Counted from the stretch's first letter, positions 28,370 through 37,615 are shown. The stretch: 64,000 nucleotides of DNA from Myxococcus hansupus (GCF_000280925.3 NZ_CP012109.1:5228501-5292500), one strand, 5' to 3'. The notes: generated by a model from the sequence alone, not told the origin. A program made the numbers and translations.

Positions 28370-28409
28370 CGCCTCTTCAGGTGCCGCCTCGAATCACGCT
28401 GGATGCACC

Positions 28410-28784
28410 TTATTTGACGAGCCACTTCGCGCCGACCGTGGGTGACGGAGGCAACACGGACAATACCCTCAGCAGACACGCCTCTATCTCAGCAATCGAT
28501 GAGCCCATCGACTCCGGAGCCAGCTCGGAAAGGTCCTCAAGCTCTGTAGCCAAGTGAATGGCACGGACAAGCTCGGGATGCGCGTTCAGCACATCAAGAC
28601 GCGAGAGCAATGCCGGACCGAACAGTCGCCCACACGCATATCCTGGCGTCACTGCGCCCGCCGCCAGCGCCCGGCACATCCCCAATGCGGCAATGGCCAC
28701 CATCTGTTGGACCTCGACCTCGCCAGCAGCGAGAAACGACAACTCCACTCGCGAGCCCCCACTTCCGGGCTGAGACACACTCAT
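28410..28784 (-). CDS. SitI-like immunity protein, DUF3969 family
   Basis: A small acidic/neutral protein of 124 aa (ATG 28784, overlapping the upstream stop as ATGA) or 128 aa (ATG 28796). The core VAIAALGMCRALAAGAVTP and AIHLATELEDLSELAPES match by eye the DUF3969 pattern (ILGT-LA-xNG and LGTELEDVESL). No signal peptide, so cytoplasmic. Position directly behind, and coupled to, a SitA-type toxin gene indicates the cognate immunity protein; this role is inferred from context, not shown by the sequence. Confidence 0.75.
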   Translation of the reverse strand: MSVSQPGSGGSRVELSFLAAGEVEVQQMVAIAALGMCRALAAGAVTPGYACGRLFGPALLSRLDVLNAHPELVRAIHLATELEDLSELAPESMGSSIAEIEACLLRVLSVLPPSPTVGAKWLVK

Positions 28785-30016
28785 TGGTTGCTCCACCCTG
28801 GCTTCACCTTGAAGTTGAACACCTTCCCTGATGCGCTTTCGAAGTAATGCAGAGAAACCTTGTCACTTCCAACCCAGCCATCTTTGTAGACTTTGTTCCA
28901 GACTCCAGGCTCGGCCTCTCGTAGCTTCTCAAGCAGTGCCTTGTTGCTCACGCGCACCCGCGCGGTTCCATTCTGGGCCGCCTTGAAGTTGGGCGGATAG
29001 CCGGGAACGCTTCGCAGCCCGCTGAAGAGCTGCCGAAGTTCTGTGCCTGGCTTCTCCGGTGACGACCCCGGAGCCGTCGAACCCGGTGCCCCATCCCAGG
29101 CGACCGTTGCGACCGCGGTCGGCGCGACCGCGACCATAAGCCCGCTCTCGGAGAAGGAGAGAGAGCGTACGCCCCCTGTCATCACCGCCGTCAGCCTCAA
29201 GCCCGCGTTCGTCTCCGCGGCCAGCGCCGCACGAGCGAAACCAGGGAGTGTGGGCCCTTTCGACGCCAGATTCGCGGCCCCGCCCCCCAGCACCGCGGTC
29301 AGTGCCAGGATGAGTACACGCGCACCATTGGCGCCCATCACCTTCCCAAACCTGTGCCCCGCGGCTTCGAGCTGCTCGAAGGAAACCGCTCGCTCGGCCT
29401 CCAATGAAAGGGCCTGCCACCCCCTCACGAGCTCGGTGAATGCATCGAGCCCGATATACGCCACCACGTACACCGTGAGAGCAATCGCCACGAGCTTGGT
29501 CACAGGCTCAGGTGCGACGACTAACAGCATGTATGCGGCCAGTGCCGACGTCACCATCGCCTTGAGCGCCAGCGGGTGCGTGATTTCTCGAACGGCATCG
29601 TCCACCCCATCCCAGACTCCATCCCAGGCGAACGACAACGCAAGCTGCCTCCGCCCCGAGGGCTCAAGCAGCGAGTCACCATCCCTCAGCAGGAACAGGC
29701 ACTCCTCGGGATCCGCCCACCGTGAGCATCCCGCCTGGCCATCCAGCGAGGACGCCCCCGGTGATCCAGTCATCGACGCCAAGCGGATGCGCGAGCGCGG
29801 AGCCCCCTCTGTCCGCAACGTGAATCGCGCATCCAGCACCAATCGGACCAGTGACTGCCGAAAGGCGTCCTCCCGGACTTCGACCGCGTCCGGACGACCA
29901 GGCGCTTTGTAGACAAGGGCCGCCCCGTCCTCAGTCTCCAGGCGCACCACCCGCACCGTCGCGCAGCCCAGCACAAGCTGGCTCAGGACAAGAGCCGCTC
30001 CCCAGCGCAGCGCCAT
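28781..30016 (-). CDS. SitA-family lipoprotein polymorphic toxin
   Basis: A 411-aa lipoprotein; ATG 30016 follows GGAGGTCACG; lipobox VLGC (Cys18). The N-terminal start ATVRVVRLETEDGAALVY and the middle (hydrophobic segments near 130-185 and LRLTAVMTGGVRSLSFS ... VAVAPTAVATVAW) are features of SitA proteins, toxins passed between myxobacterial siblings by TraAB-dependent outer-membrane exchange. A Pro/Gly/Ser linker leads to a variable C-terminal domain of about 85 aa (NGTARVRVSNKALLEKLREA ... DKVSLHYFESASGKVF ... KVKPGWSN), the presumed toxin, which I cannot assign to a catalytic type. sitI follows with an ATGA overlap. No sitB-like gene upstream; a tRNA lies there instead. Confidence 0.78.
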   Translation of the reverse strand: MALRWGAALVLSQLVLGCATVRVVRLETEDGAALVYKAPGRPDAVEVREDAFRQSLVRLVLDARFTLRTEGAPRSRIRLASMTGSPGASSLDGQAGCSRWADPEECLFLLRDGDSLLEPSGRRQLALSFAWDGVWDGVDDAVREITHPLALKAMVTSALAAYMLLVVAPEPVTKLVAIALTVYVVAYIGLDAFTELVRGWQALSLEAERAVSFEQLEAAGHRFGKVMGANGARVLILALTAVLGGGAANLASKGPTLPGFARAALAAETNAGLRLTAVMTGGVRSLSFSESGLMVAVAPTAVATVAWDGAPGSTAPGSSPEKPGTELRQLFSGLRSVPGYPPNFKAAQNGTARVRVSNKALLEKLREAEPGVWNKVYKDGWVGSDKVSLHYFESASGKVFNFKVKPGWSNQ

Positions 30017-30109
30017 CGTGACCTCCACCTGTTGCCCTCTCCCACGAGAGTTCACGACGGCAGAGCTAGCACCGTGTCCGACAGGCCAGGAGAAGCAAGC
30101 CGCACTCCG

Positions 30110-30173
30110 GAAACGAAAAAGGCCCCCGAGTCTTTCGACTCGGAGGCCTTTATCGGAGTGCCCAGGGCGGGAT
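30110..30173. repeat. Direct repeat: terminator plus 3' end of tRNA-Leu
   Basis: The intact copy of the repeat also found at 28307-28369. Shared blocks are GAAACGAAAAAG, CCCGAGTC, GACTCGGAGGCCT, GGAGTGCCCA and GGGAT. It includes the last about 15 bases of the tRNA gene. Confidence 0.75.
30116..30148 (-). terminator. Intrinsic terminator of tRNA-Leu
   Basis: Read on the minus strand: GGCCTCCGAGTC, GAAA loop, GACTCGGGGGCC, then TTTTT. The 12-bp stem has one C-A mismatch. It lies 10 bp beyond the tRNA 3' end. Confidence 0.85.
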
Positions 30174-30240
30174 TCGAACCCGCACACCTTTCGGCGCCAC
30201 CCCCTCAAGATGGTGTGTCTACCAGTTCCACCACCTGGGC
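30159..30240 (-). tRNA. tRNA-Leu (anticodon GAG)
   Basis: The minus strand folds as a class II tRNA: acceptor GCCCAGG/CCTGGGC with discriminator A, D-arm GTGGAACTGGTAGACAC, anticodon stem CCATC/GGTGG (one T-G wobble) around loop TTGAGGG with GAG at positions 34-36, a long variable arm, and T-arm GCGGG-TTCGAAT-CCCGC. CCA is not encoded. It follows secG of the glycolytic block on the same strand. Confidence 0.95.
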
Positions 30241-30346
30241 GTTTGCTGCGGCGTCCATCTACCGGAGCTTTCTGATTCACGCAACGACTATCTCAACCGC
30301 TGCGTGAATCAGTTACTTCCCACTTCGAACCGCGTACCGCGAACGA

Positions 30347-30736
30347 CTACTGCGCCGGAGCCGGCTCCTGCGTCGCCGGGCTTTCACCACCCTCGGCGGG
30401 CGGCGTGGACTGCTCGCCGCGCGGCTGCTCCATGCTACCCGGAGCGGCCGGCGCCGCCGGAGCCGTCTGCGCGGGAGGCGTGGCCACCGAACCCGAGGCC
30501 ACCGAGGAGCGAAGCCCCACGAAGGACAGGCCCAGCGAGCTGAAGAAGAAGAGCGCGGCGAACACGCCCGTCAGCTTGCTGAGGAACGTCACCGCACCCC
30601 GGCCGCCGAAGGCGCTCGTGGCGGCACCGCCGCCCAGCGCGGAGCCCATGCCGGCGTCCTTACCCGGCTGGAGCAGAATGACGAAGATCATGAACACGCA
30701 CACCAGGACGTGCACGATCGTGACGAAGGTCAGCAT
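30347..30736 (-). CDS. secG: Preprotein translocase subunit SecG
   Basis: A 129-aa inner-membrane protein of the SecYEG channel. Two membrane segments (FVTIVHVLVCVFMIFVILL and LSKLTGVFAALFFFSSLGL) flank the conserved cytoplasmic loop QPGKDAGMGSALGGGAATSAFGGRG. A Pro/Ala-rich C-terminal tail of about 50 residues extends the usual length. It follows tpiA, the usual gap-pgk-tpiA-secG order. Confidence 0.95.
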   Translation of the reverse strand: MLTFVTIVHVLVCVFMIFVILLQPGKDAGMGSALGGGAATSAFGGRGAVTFLSKLTGVFAALFFFSSLGLSFVGLRSSVASGSVATPPAQTAPAAPAAPGSMEQPRGEQSTPPAEGGESPATQEPAPAQ

Positions 30737-30831
30737 GTGGACTCTTTCAGACGTTCCGTGAAAAGGAGGCGCACCCTACACCAAAGTGGTGATCGGGTGA
30801 CAACATCTTCCGCCCGCCCCCTGGATCAACC

Positions 30832-31602
30832 CTATGTGGCGGCCTTGACGATGGCCGCGAAGTCGCCCGCCTTCAGGCTCGCGCCCCCGACAAGCGCCCC
30901 GTCGACATCCGGCTGGCTCAGCAATTCCGCGGCGTTGTCCGCCTTCACGCTGCCGCCGTACTGGATCCGCACCTGCCCGGCCGTCTCACCGTTGTACAGC
31001 CGCTCGAGCAGGCCCCGGATCGCCGCGTGGACCTCCTGCGCCTGCGCCGCCGTGGCGTTGCGTCCGGTGCCAATGGCCCACACCGGCTCGTAGGCCAGCA
31101 CGAAGCTGGCCACATCCTTGGCCTCGAAGCCCGCCAGCGCTCCACGCACCTGGCGCTCCACCACGGCCAGCGTCTGGTCCGCCTCGCGCTCGGTCAGCGT
31201 CTCGCCCACGCAGATGATGGGCGTCATGCCGGCCGCGCGGACCGCCTTCGCCCGCTTGTTCACCTGCTCGTCGGTGTCCCCGAAGAGCTGCCTGCGCTCG
31301 GAGTGGCCCACGATGACGTAGGCGCACCCCAGCTCGGCCAGCATCGGCGCGGAGATTTCTCCGGTGAAGGCGCCCGAGGACTCCCAGTGGCAGTTCTGCC
31401 CCGCCAGCGCCAGCGGCGCGCCTTCCAGCGCGACGTGCAGCGGCTGCAGCGCCACGAATGGCGGCGCCACCACCACCTCCACGGTGTCCCCCAGGGAGGC
31501 CACCAGGCCGCGCAGGTCGCGCACCAGCGCCAGCGCCTCCGGTACCGTCTTGTTCATCTTCCAGTTGCCAGCAACGATCTTCCGGCGACGCGCGGTGGCC
31601 AT
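30832..31602 (-). CDS. tpiA: Triosephosphate isomerase
   Basis: A 256-aa TIM barrel interconverting dihydroxyacetone phosphate and glyceraldehyde 3-phosphate. Active-site residues are in place: N13 and K15 (AGNWKMNK), H100 (VIVGHSERR) and catalytic E172 ([11 protein letters not shown]); the phosphate loop GGSVKADN and GALVGGASL are near the C-terminus. It lies 39 bp after pgk in the same operon. Confidence 0.98.
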   Translation of the reverse strand: MATARRRKIVAGNWKMNKTVPEALALVRDLRGLVASLGDTVEVVVAPPFVALQPLHVALEGAPLALAGQNCHWESSGAFTGEISAPMLAELGCAYVIVGHSERRQLFGDTDEQVNKRAKAVRAAGMTPIICVGETLTEREADQTLAVVERQVRGALAGFEAKDVASFVLAYEPVWAIGTGRNATAAQAQEVHAAIRGLLERLYNGETAGQVRIQYGGSVKADNAAELLSQPDVDGALVGGASLKAGDFAAIVKAAT

Positions 31603-31641
31603 GGGGTCCCCCAGGGGTGTGTGGTGTGTCCGACGTGAAGA

Positions 31642-32838
31642 CTACCGCGTCTCCAGCGCCTTGATGCCCGGCAAGTCACGCCCTTCCAGGAATTCCAGGG
31701 ACGCGCCTCCACCAGTGGACACATGGCTCATCTTGGACGCGAAGCCCATCTGCTCCACGGCCGCGGCGCTGTCACCGCCGCCGATGACGGTGGTGGCCTG
31801 CGAGTTGATGGACATGGCGGCGGCGACGGAGCGGGTGCCCTCGGCGAACTTGGGCACCTCGAACAGGCCCATGGGCCCGTTCCACACCACCGTCTTCGCG
31901 TCGCGGATGTGCTGCGCGTAGATGGCGCGTGTCTTGGGACCGATGTCCAGGCCCATCATGTCCGCGGGAATCACGTTGTCCGGCGTCTCCTTCGCGACGC
32001 TGTTTTCCGTGGGCTCGGTGCCCACGATGTGATCCACCGGCAGGACGATGGGCGTCTTGAACCGGGCGGCGGCCTCCAGCAGGCGCGTGGCCAGCGACAG
32101 CTTGTCGCCTTCGACGCGGGACTTGCCCACCTCCACGCCCTGCGCCTTCAGGAAGGTGTACGCCATGGCGCCACCGATGAGCAGCGCGTCCACCTTGGGC
32201 AGCAGGCTCTCGATGACCTTGATCTTGTCGCTCACCTTCGAGCCACCCAGGATGGCCACGAAGGGCTTGTCCGGGTTCTTGAGCACCTTGCCCAGGTACT
32301 CAATCTCCTTGCGCATCAGGAAGCCGGCCGCCTTCTCCTTCACGAAGGGCACCATGCCCGCGGTGGACGCGTGGGCGCGGTGGGCGGTGCCGAAGGCGTC
32401 GTTGACGTAGACATCCGCCAGCGAGGCCAGCTCGCGGGCGAACGTCTCGTCGTTGGCCTCCTCTTCCTTGTGGAAGCGGAGGTTCTCCAGGACGACCACC
32501 TGGCCTTCCTTGAGCTCCTTCACCTGCTTCTTCACGCCGTCACCGACGCAGTCGTCGGTGAGGATGACTTCGTGCTTGCCGCCGAGCAGCTCGGCCAGCC
32601 GCGCGGCGACAGGCTCCAGCGACAGCTTCGGATCCGGCCCCTTGGGGCGACCGAGGTGGGAAGCCAGGATGACCTTCCCGCCCATGTCGAGCGCGCGCCG
32701 GATGGTGGGCATCGCCTCGCGGATGCGGGTGTCGTCGGACACGCGCCGCCCTTCCATGGGGACGTTGAAGTCCACCCGGATGAAGACGCGTTTTCCGGTC
32801 AACTGCAGGTCGTCGATGTAGCGGATCATCTTGGTCAT
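31642..32838 (-). CDS. pgk: Phosphoglycerate kinase
   Basis: A 398-aa two-domain glycolytic kinase transferring phosphate from 1,3-bisphosphoglycerate to ADP. The N-terminal signature [12 protein letters not shown] and [10 protein letters not shown], the hinge GGSKVSDKI, and the nucleotide-binding [13 protein letters not shown] and [13 protein letters not shown] are all present. The start gives the normal N-terminus ([19 protein letters not shown]). It lies 30 bp after gap. Confidence 0.98.
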   Translation of the reverse strand: MTKMIRYIDDLQLTGKRVFIRVDFNVPMEGRRVSDDTRIREAMPTIRRALDMGGKVILASHLGRPKGPDPKLSLEPVAARLAELLGGKHEVILTDDCVGDGVKKQVKELKEGQVVVLENLRFHKEEEANDETFARELASLADVYVNDAFGTAHRAHASTAGMVPFVKEKAAGFLMRKEIEYLGKVLKNPDKPFVAILGGSKVSDKIKVIESLLPKVDALLIGGAMAYTFLKAQGVEVGKSRVEGDKLSLATRLLEAAARFKTPIVLPVDHIVGTEPTENSVAKETPDNVIPADMMGLDIGPKTRAIYAQHIRDAKTVVWNGPMGLFEVPKFAEGTRSVAAAMSINSQATTVIGGGDSAAAVEQMGFASKMSHVSTGGGASLEFLEGRDLPGIKALETR

Positions 32839-32868
32839 TCCCTCTCGGTGCCCTGAACGCCCTTGGGA

Positions 32869-33879
32869 CTAGACGCCCTTGGAGACGAGGAACTTCGCCG
32901 TGTCGACCATGCGGTTGGAGAAGCCCCACTCGTTGTCGTACCAGGCCATGACCTTGAGGAGGTTGTCGCCCACCACGAAGCAGTTGGTGGAGTCGAAGAT
33001 GGCCGAGTGCGGGTTGCCGTTGTAGTCCACCGACACCGTCTGAGCGTCGCTGAACTCCAGCACGCCCTTGAGCGGGCCGGCGGCGGCCTTGCGGAACGCC
33101 TCGATGACGGCCTCGGCGGTGACCTTCTTCTCGGTGTTCACCGTCAGGTCCACCAGGGACACGTTCGGCGTGGGCACGCGGACGGCCAGGCCGTGCATCT
33201 TGCCCTTGAGCTGCGGAATCACCTCACCGATGGCCTTCGCGGCGCCGGTGCTGGTGGGGATCATGGAGAGCGCGGCGGCGCGGGCGCGGCGCATGTCCTC
33301 GTGGGTGAGGTCCAGGATGCGCTGGTCGTTGGTGTAGCTGTGGACCGTGGTCATCAGGCCCTTCTCGATGCCGAAGTTGTCCACCAGGACCTTGGCGATG
33401 GGCGCCAGGCAGTTGGTGGTGCACGAGGCGTTCGAGATGACGTGGTGCTTGGCCGGGTCGTACTCGTTGTGGTTGATGCCGTAGGCGATGGTGATGTCCG
33501 GGCCCTTGGCCGGGGCGGAGATGATGACCTTCTTCGCGCCCGCCTTCAGGTGCTTCTCCGCCGCGTCGCGCGCGGTGAAGCGGCCGGTGCACTCCAGCAC
33601 CACGTCCACGTTGAGGCTCTTCCAGGGCAGCGCCGTGGGGTCCTTCTCCGCGGTGACGGTGATCTCCTTGCCGTCCACCACGATGCCCTTCTCCGTGGCC
33701 TTCACCTCGCCCGGCCAGGTGCGGTGCACGGAGTCGTACTTGAACAGGTGCGCCAGCGCCGCCGGCTTGTCGAGGTCGTTGATGGCGACGATCTCGAGGT
33801 CTTCCTTGCGGCTGAGCACCGCGCGGAGGATGCAGCGACCGATGCGGCCAAAGCCATTGATGGCAATCCGGGTAGCCAT
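32869..33879 (-). CDS. gap: Glyceraldehyde-3-phosphate dehydrogenase, type I
   Basis: A 336-aa NAD-dependent enzyme. The ATG at 33879 follows AAGGAGACG and gives the canonical N-terminus MATRIAINGFGRIGR; an upstream in-frame start would add 13 residues before the Rossmann motif. Catalytic C153 (SNASCTTNC) and H180 (TTVHSYTNDQ) are present. First gene of the gap-pgk-tpiA-secG run; the promoter should lie in the 94-bp gap before it. Confidence 0.98.
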   Translation of the reverse strand: MATRIAINGFGRIGRCILRAVLSRKEDLEIVAINDLDKPAALAHLFKYDSVHRTWPGEVKATEKGIVVDGKEITVTAEKDPTALPWKSLNVDVVLECTGRFTARDAAEKHLKAGAKKVIISAPAKGPDITIAYGINHNEYDPAKHHVISNASCTTNCLAPIAKVLVDNFGIEKGLMTTVHSYTNDQRILDLTHEDMRRARAAALSMIPTSTGAAKAIGEVIPQLKGKMHGLAVRVPTPNVSLVDLTVNTEKKVTAEAVIEAFRKAAAGPLKGVLEFSDAQTVSVDYNGNPHSAIFDSTNCFVVGDNLLKVMAWYDNEWGFSNRMVDTAKFLVSKGV

Positions 33880-33973
33880 GTTCGTCGTCTCCTTGAGCTG
33901 TGGGCGCCAGGCGCCCACGGGTCTTCACGTCAAAATCGAGGGCGGCCGACCGTAGGCATCGCGACCGGCCGAG

Positions 33974-36841
33974 TCAACGCCCGGCAACATCCCCGCGACG
34001 GCGCGCACGCCGAAGCTGAACAATCACCCCGAGCAACAGCCAGACGGCCGTGCCCGTTCCCCCACCCGCCCCGCAGCCACAGCCGGAATCACCCAGCGGA
34101 TAGAACTGGGGCAGCACCCCCAAGACGCGCGGCTCGGGCTCGGGTTCCGGCTCCGGTTCGGGCTCCGGTGGCGGGTGCGGGTCCACGCCGCGCGCCGCCA
34201 CGCAGGAGGTGAGCAGGCCCGGCGCCGCGGATTCCTCGGCCGGAGCAGCGGGCGGCTCGGTGAGCAGGCCCGCCTGCACCAGGAACGAGGACATGAGCCC
34301 GGCGCGCTGCGCGGAGCTGACGATGCCCTCGAAGGGCACCCCCAGCAGCAACACCCGGCCGTTGGGCGCGGAGGCCACCCCCGCCGCCCACTCCGTTCCC
34401 GGGTAGCGGAGCACCGGCGTCCCACCCGAGGCGGGCGTCAGCACGTCCGTGGCGCCCACCGCGTAGGCCCCGCGCGTGCCGTCATCCAGCCCCACCCCCG
34501 TCAGTTGCGCCAGCCAGCCGTCCGGCACCCCTTCCACCGACAACGCGGGCGTGCCACTGCCCGGCGAGGCCCGGAGGATGTCGGAGAGGAACGTCTGGTC
34601 CTCGGCCGAGCCCACCGCGAGCGCGGACGCCACATGGCTGCCCGACAGCAGCAGGTGTCCGCCCTGCATCACGAAGCCGCTCAGCGCGTCCTGCTCCTCG
34701 CGCGAGGGCCGGGCGCCCGCCACGCCGCCCCGTCCAGTGAACCAGTCCACCAGCGGATACGGCGCGCCCACCGTCACCAGCCGCGCCGCCACCGCCGCGC
34801 GCGTCGCGCTGTCGAAGGCATGACCCGCGTGCGCCAGCGCCGCGCCGTGACGGCGCACGTAGGTGCCGTCGTTCATCGTCTCCACCAGCAGGCGCACCGG
34901 CGCCTCCAAATCATAGGCGTCCAGGGGTTCGGCGCAGGCCTGGGACGCGTCGAGGCGCTCGAAGCCATTGACGACCAGCACCGGCGCTTCGGCGCCACCC
35001 GGCGTGCGCACGCCCACGGTGGCGGAGGGGAAGCCCTCGCCGCCCGCGTTGAGCGCGGCCACCCGGAAGTAGCGCGCCGTTCCCGGCGCCAGCGTGAGGG
35101 TGAAGGCCGTGCCCGCCTCGTCCGTGCCGTCGTCCCAGCCCAGGCCATCCGCGCTCTGATAGACGCGGTACCCCGTCGGCGCGTCACGGCCCTCCTCGTC
35201 CGGGTTCGCCGGCGGCGCCGCCCAGCGGACCTCCACCGTGCCGCCGGTGCCGTTGAGCGCGGCGACCGCGTCGGGCGCGTCGGGCGGCAGGACGACGGGC
35301 ACGCCGTCCCGGGCGGCGTAGTACTTGATGAGGCCCTGGAGGATGGCGCGCGCGGCCACCCGGCGGAACGCGGGCTCCTTCAGCCGGTTCGAATCGGTGA
35401 CGTTGTCGTGGTAGGCGATCTCCAGCAGCACGGACGGCATCTCGTTGTTGTGCGTGGGGTTCACCTCGCCCAGGTTGGCCGAGCGCAGGTTGCGCGTCCG
35501 CCAGTTCGGGTCCACCTCGCGGCGCAGGTCCGTGCCCAGCTCGGCCAGCAGCGCCCGCGCCAGCACGTCACTGCCCGGGAAGCCCGTGAAGTTGAGCGTG
35601 CCGTCCACCGGGTTGGGCCCGTACACGTAGGCCTCCGTCCCCGACACGTTGCCCGTGGTGGACGCGTTGGTGTGCCACGCCACGTACACCGCGTCCTCGC
35701 CCTCCTCGTGCAGCCACGCGGCGAAGCGCGGGCGCGCGGTGACGTCCGCGTTGCGCTCGTTGGACAGCGCGTTGGCGCCCGTGGGCGCGTAGACGGTGGC
35801 CGGAGCGCCGCTGAACTGCACGTGGTAGCGCGCCGACTCCTCGTAGCGAGGCCGCGCCAGCGGCGCCATGGCGGCGTCGCCGATGACGCCACTGCCACCA
35901 CCGAAGCGCACCGCGTCCAGCGACAGCGTGCCGCCCTCGGCGGTGTCGTTCAGCGCCACCACCGCGCCGGAATCCAGGTGCTGCCCCGCCTTGAAATAGA
36001 AGCGGCCCAGCAGCACCCACGTCCCGCCGTGGCGGCGCTGGTTGACGCGGAAGTGGCTCTCACCGCCCGCGTGCTTCACCACGTAGTGCGCGTCCGGGGC
36101 GCGCGCCGGGTCCGCCACGTAGGAGACGTAGACGTTGTAGCTGCCGTCCGCGGGAATCTCCGGGGCCCAGGTCGCGCTCGCGGTGGCGGCGCGCGCGGAG
36201 GCCATCACCCGCGTCGTGCCCAGCGAGAAGGGCTCCACCGCGTTGCCCATGGGCGTGGCCGGCGTGGCCCAGCCGGACTGCGAAGACACCTCGAAGCCCT
36301 CGCCCTCCTCCGAATATCCCGGCTGCCCGTCGTCGACGATGACCATGCGCGGGTTGAGGTCCGGCTCGCGCACCGGCACCACGGTGGCACCGGCGCCCGT
36401 CAGCATGGGCAGCAGGTACTGGTTGAGCACCTCGGCGGAGATGAGGTCCTCCACCACGGCCCAGGTGTTCGGCCGCTGCGTGGCCCAGCGATTCAGCGGC
36501 GCGCTGCGCGTGAAGCCGTGGCCCGGGCTCAGGTACACCACCTTGCCGGACAGCGAACCGGTGCGCTGACGCGTCTGCGGAACGCCCGACTTCGTCCCGG
36601 CGCGTGACGGCTGCTCACGGCGGACGACAGGCGGCTCCTGGGCGGACAAGCGCCGCGACTCGTGGGGACGCGGCCCGGGCATGGGCACGTACTCCACGCC
36701 CGGCGGCTCCAGACCACACGCGCCTTCATCCAGCGCGTGGTCATGCGCGACGGAATCCGCGCGGGCCAGGGAGGAAGTCAACACCAGCGCGAGAAGTGCG
36801 CCACCCAGACGGACACGTTGGAGGTAGGAAGGGGCATTCAC
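33974..36841 (-). CDS. N-acetylmuramoyl-L-alanine amidase with golvesin-like insert and MYXO-CTERM anchor
   Basis: About 955 aa from a GTG at 36841, chosen because it begins a signal peptide (VRLGGALLALVLTSSLARA); an ATG at 36877 is the alternative. The zinc amidase_3 fold begins YLSPGHGF and resumes with YVAWHTNAS and LLEIAYHDN; between the halves sits a golvesin/xanthan-lyase-like beta domain (ATWAPEIPADGSYNVYVSY ... VVALNDTAEGGTLSLDAVRF). A fibronectin III-like domain, a long C-terminal domain and a PE-repeat linker lead to GDSGCGCGAGGG, a hydrophobic stretch and RRARRR: a MYXO-CTERM sorting signal. Predicted to cleave peptidoglycan stem peptides at the cell surface. Divergent from dgkA. 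Confidence 0.85.
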   Translation of the reverse strand: MNAPSYLQRVRLGGALLALVLTSSLARADSVAHDHALDEGACGLEPPGVEYVPMPGPRPHESRRLSAQEPPVVRREQPSRAGTKSGVPQTRQRTGSLSGKVVYLSPGHGFTRSAPLNRWATQRPNTWAVVEDLISAEVLNQYLLPMLTGAGATVVPVREPDLNPRMVIVDDGQPGYSEEGEGFEVSSQSGWATPATPMGNAVEPFSLGTTRVMASARAATASATWAPEIPADGSYNVYVSYVADPARAPDAHYVVKHAGGESHFRVNQRRHGGTWVLLGRFYFKAGQHLDSGAVVALNDTAEGGTLSLDAVRFGGGSGVIGDAAMAPLARPRYEESARYHVQFSGAPATVYAPTGANALSNERNADVTARPRFAAWLHEEGEDAVYVAWHTNASTTGNVSGTEAYVYGPNPVDGTLNFTGFPGSDVLARALLAELGTDLRREVDPNWRTRNLRSANLGEVNPTHNNEMPSVLLEIAYHDNVTDSNRLKEPAFRRVAARAILQGLIKYYAARDGVPVVLPPDAPDAVAALNGTGGTVEVRWAAPPANPDEEGRDAPTGYRVYQSADGLGWDDGTDEAGTAFTLTLAPGTARYFRVAALNAGGEGFPSATVGVRTPGGAEAPVLVVNGFERLDASQACAEPLDAYDLEAPVRLLVETMNDGTYVRRHGAALAHAGHAFDSATRAAVAARLVTVGAPYPLVDWFTGRGGVAGARPSREEQDALSGFVMQGGHLLLSGSHVASALAVGSAEDQTFLSDILRASPGSGTPALSVEGVPDGWLAQLTGVGLDDGTRGAYAVGATDVLTPASGGTPVLRYPGTEWAAGVASAPNGRVLLLGVPFEGIVSSAQRAGLMSSFLVQAGLLTEPPAAPAEESAAPGLLTSCVAARGVDPHPPPEPEPEPEPEPEPRVLGVLPQFYPLGDSGCGCGAGGGTGTAVWLLLGVIVQLRRARRRGDVAGR

Positions 36842-36919
36842 AGGGTCGGACCATACCCCTTCACACCGGCGGGGCAATCGCTCCCGCGGGTGCTAGCCTG
36901 CTCCGCGCTTCCGTCATCG

Positions 36920-37573
36920 ATGAACGCACCTCCCCGGCCACCCGCCTCGTTCCCTCCCCGCAACGGCTCGGGGCTCCTCGCCTCCTTCGGTCATGCGTGG
37001 GCGGGGCTCATCCACACCGTCATCTACCAGCGCAACATGCGCGTGCACCTCATCGCCGCCGTGCTGGTGGGACTGGTGGGCAGCGGCATCGCGCTGGGTC
37101 TGGCGGAGAAGGTGACGCTCATCTTCTGCGTCCTGCTCATCTTCTTCGCGGAAATCCTCAACAGCGCGCTGGAGCACCTGGTGGACCTGGCCGTCCAGCA
37201 GTTCGACGAGAAGGCCCGGCTCGCCAAGGACGCGGCGGCCGCGGGCGTGCTGGTGCTCGCGCTGGGCACGGTGGTCATCTTCGCCGCCATCCTGGTGCAC
37301 AACTGGGACACGGTGCGCGAGAGCACCGATGCCATCGTCCGGCAGGTCGCGCTGGGCATCCCGCTGACGGCCTGTGTCCTGGTGCTGGTGCATCCCCGGC
37401 CGCGCCCCCTCTGGGTGGACGTGGCCGCCTTCGCCGCCGGAAGCGGGCTGATGGCGTTCCAGGCCCTGGAGACGGCCAGCAGCGTCTTCAGCGCCCTCAC
37501 CGCGGGTCTGCTCTTTGTCGCCGGCGCGGCTGCGTACCAAAGGAGGCGGGAGCAGGCAGCGCCCCGGGCCTGA
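36920..37573 (+). CDS. dgkA: Diacylglycerol/undecaprenol kinase family protein
   Basis: A 217-aa integral membrane protein. The DagK signature is present: ASFGHAWAGLIHTVIYQRNMRVH, then FFAEILNSALEHLVDL with the ExxNxxxE residues, and a following DEKARLAKDAAAAGVLV. The family enzyme is about 120 aa; the C-terminal about 90 residues add further membrane segments. It phosphorylates a membrane lipid alcohol, either diacylglycerol or undecaprenol. Its start is 79 bp from the divergent amidase gene. Confidence 0.88.
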   Translation: MNAPPRPPASFPPRNGSGLLASFGHAWAGLIHTVIYQRNMRVHLIAAVLVGLVGSGIALGLAEKVTLIFCVLLIFFAEILNSALEHLVDLAVQQFDEKARLAKDAAAAGVLVLALGTVVIFAAILVHNWDTVRESTDAIVRQVALGIPLTACVLVLVHPRPRPLWVDVAAFAAGSGLMAFQALETASSVFSALTAGLLFVAGAAAYQRRREQAAPRA

Positions 37574-37593
37574 TTCCTCAGTCAGCCGAAATG

Positions 37594-37615
37594 AAAAGAC
37601 CGGCCAGCGCCGGTC
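37594..37615 (-). terminator. Intrinsic terminator, minus-strand small gene
   Basis: On the minus strand GACCGGC-GCTG-GCCGGTC is followed by TTTTCAT. The 7-bp perfect hairpin serves the small gene at 37710-37913 and could also end dgkA transcripts from the other side. Confidence 0.7.

Noticed and set aside
34089-34180. PEPEPE tandem codons as a repeat element
   Set aside because: It is a Pro/Glu linker within the amidase coding sequence, common before MYXO-CTERM tails.
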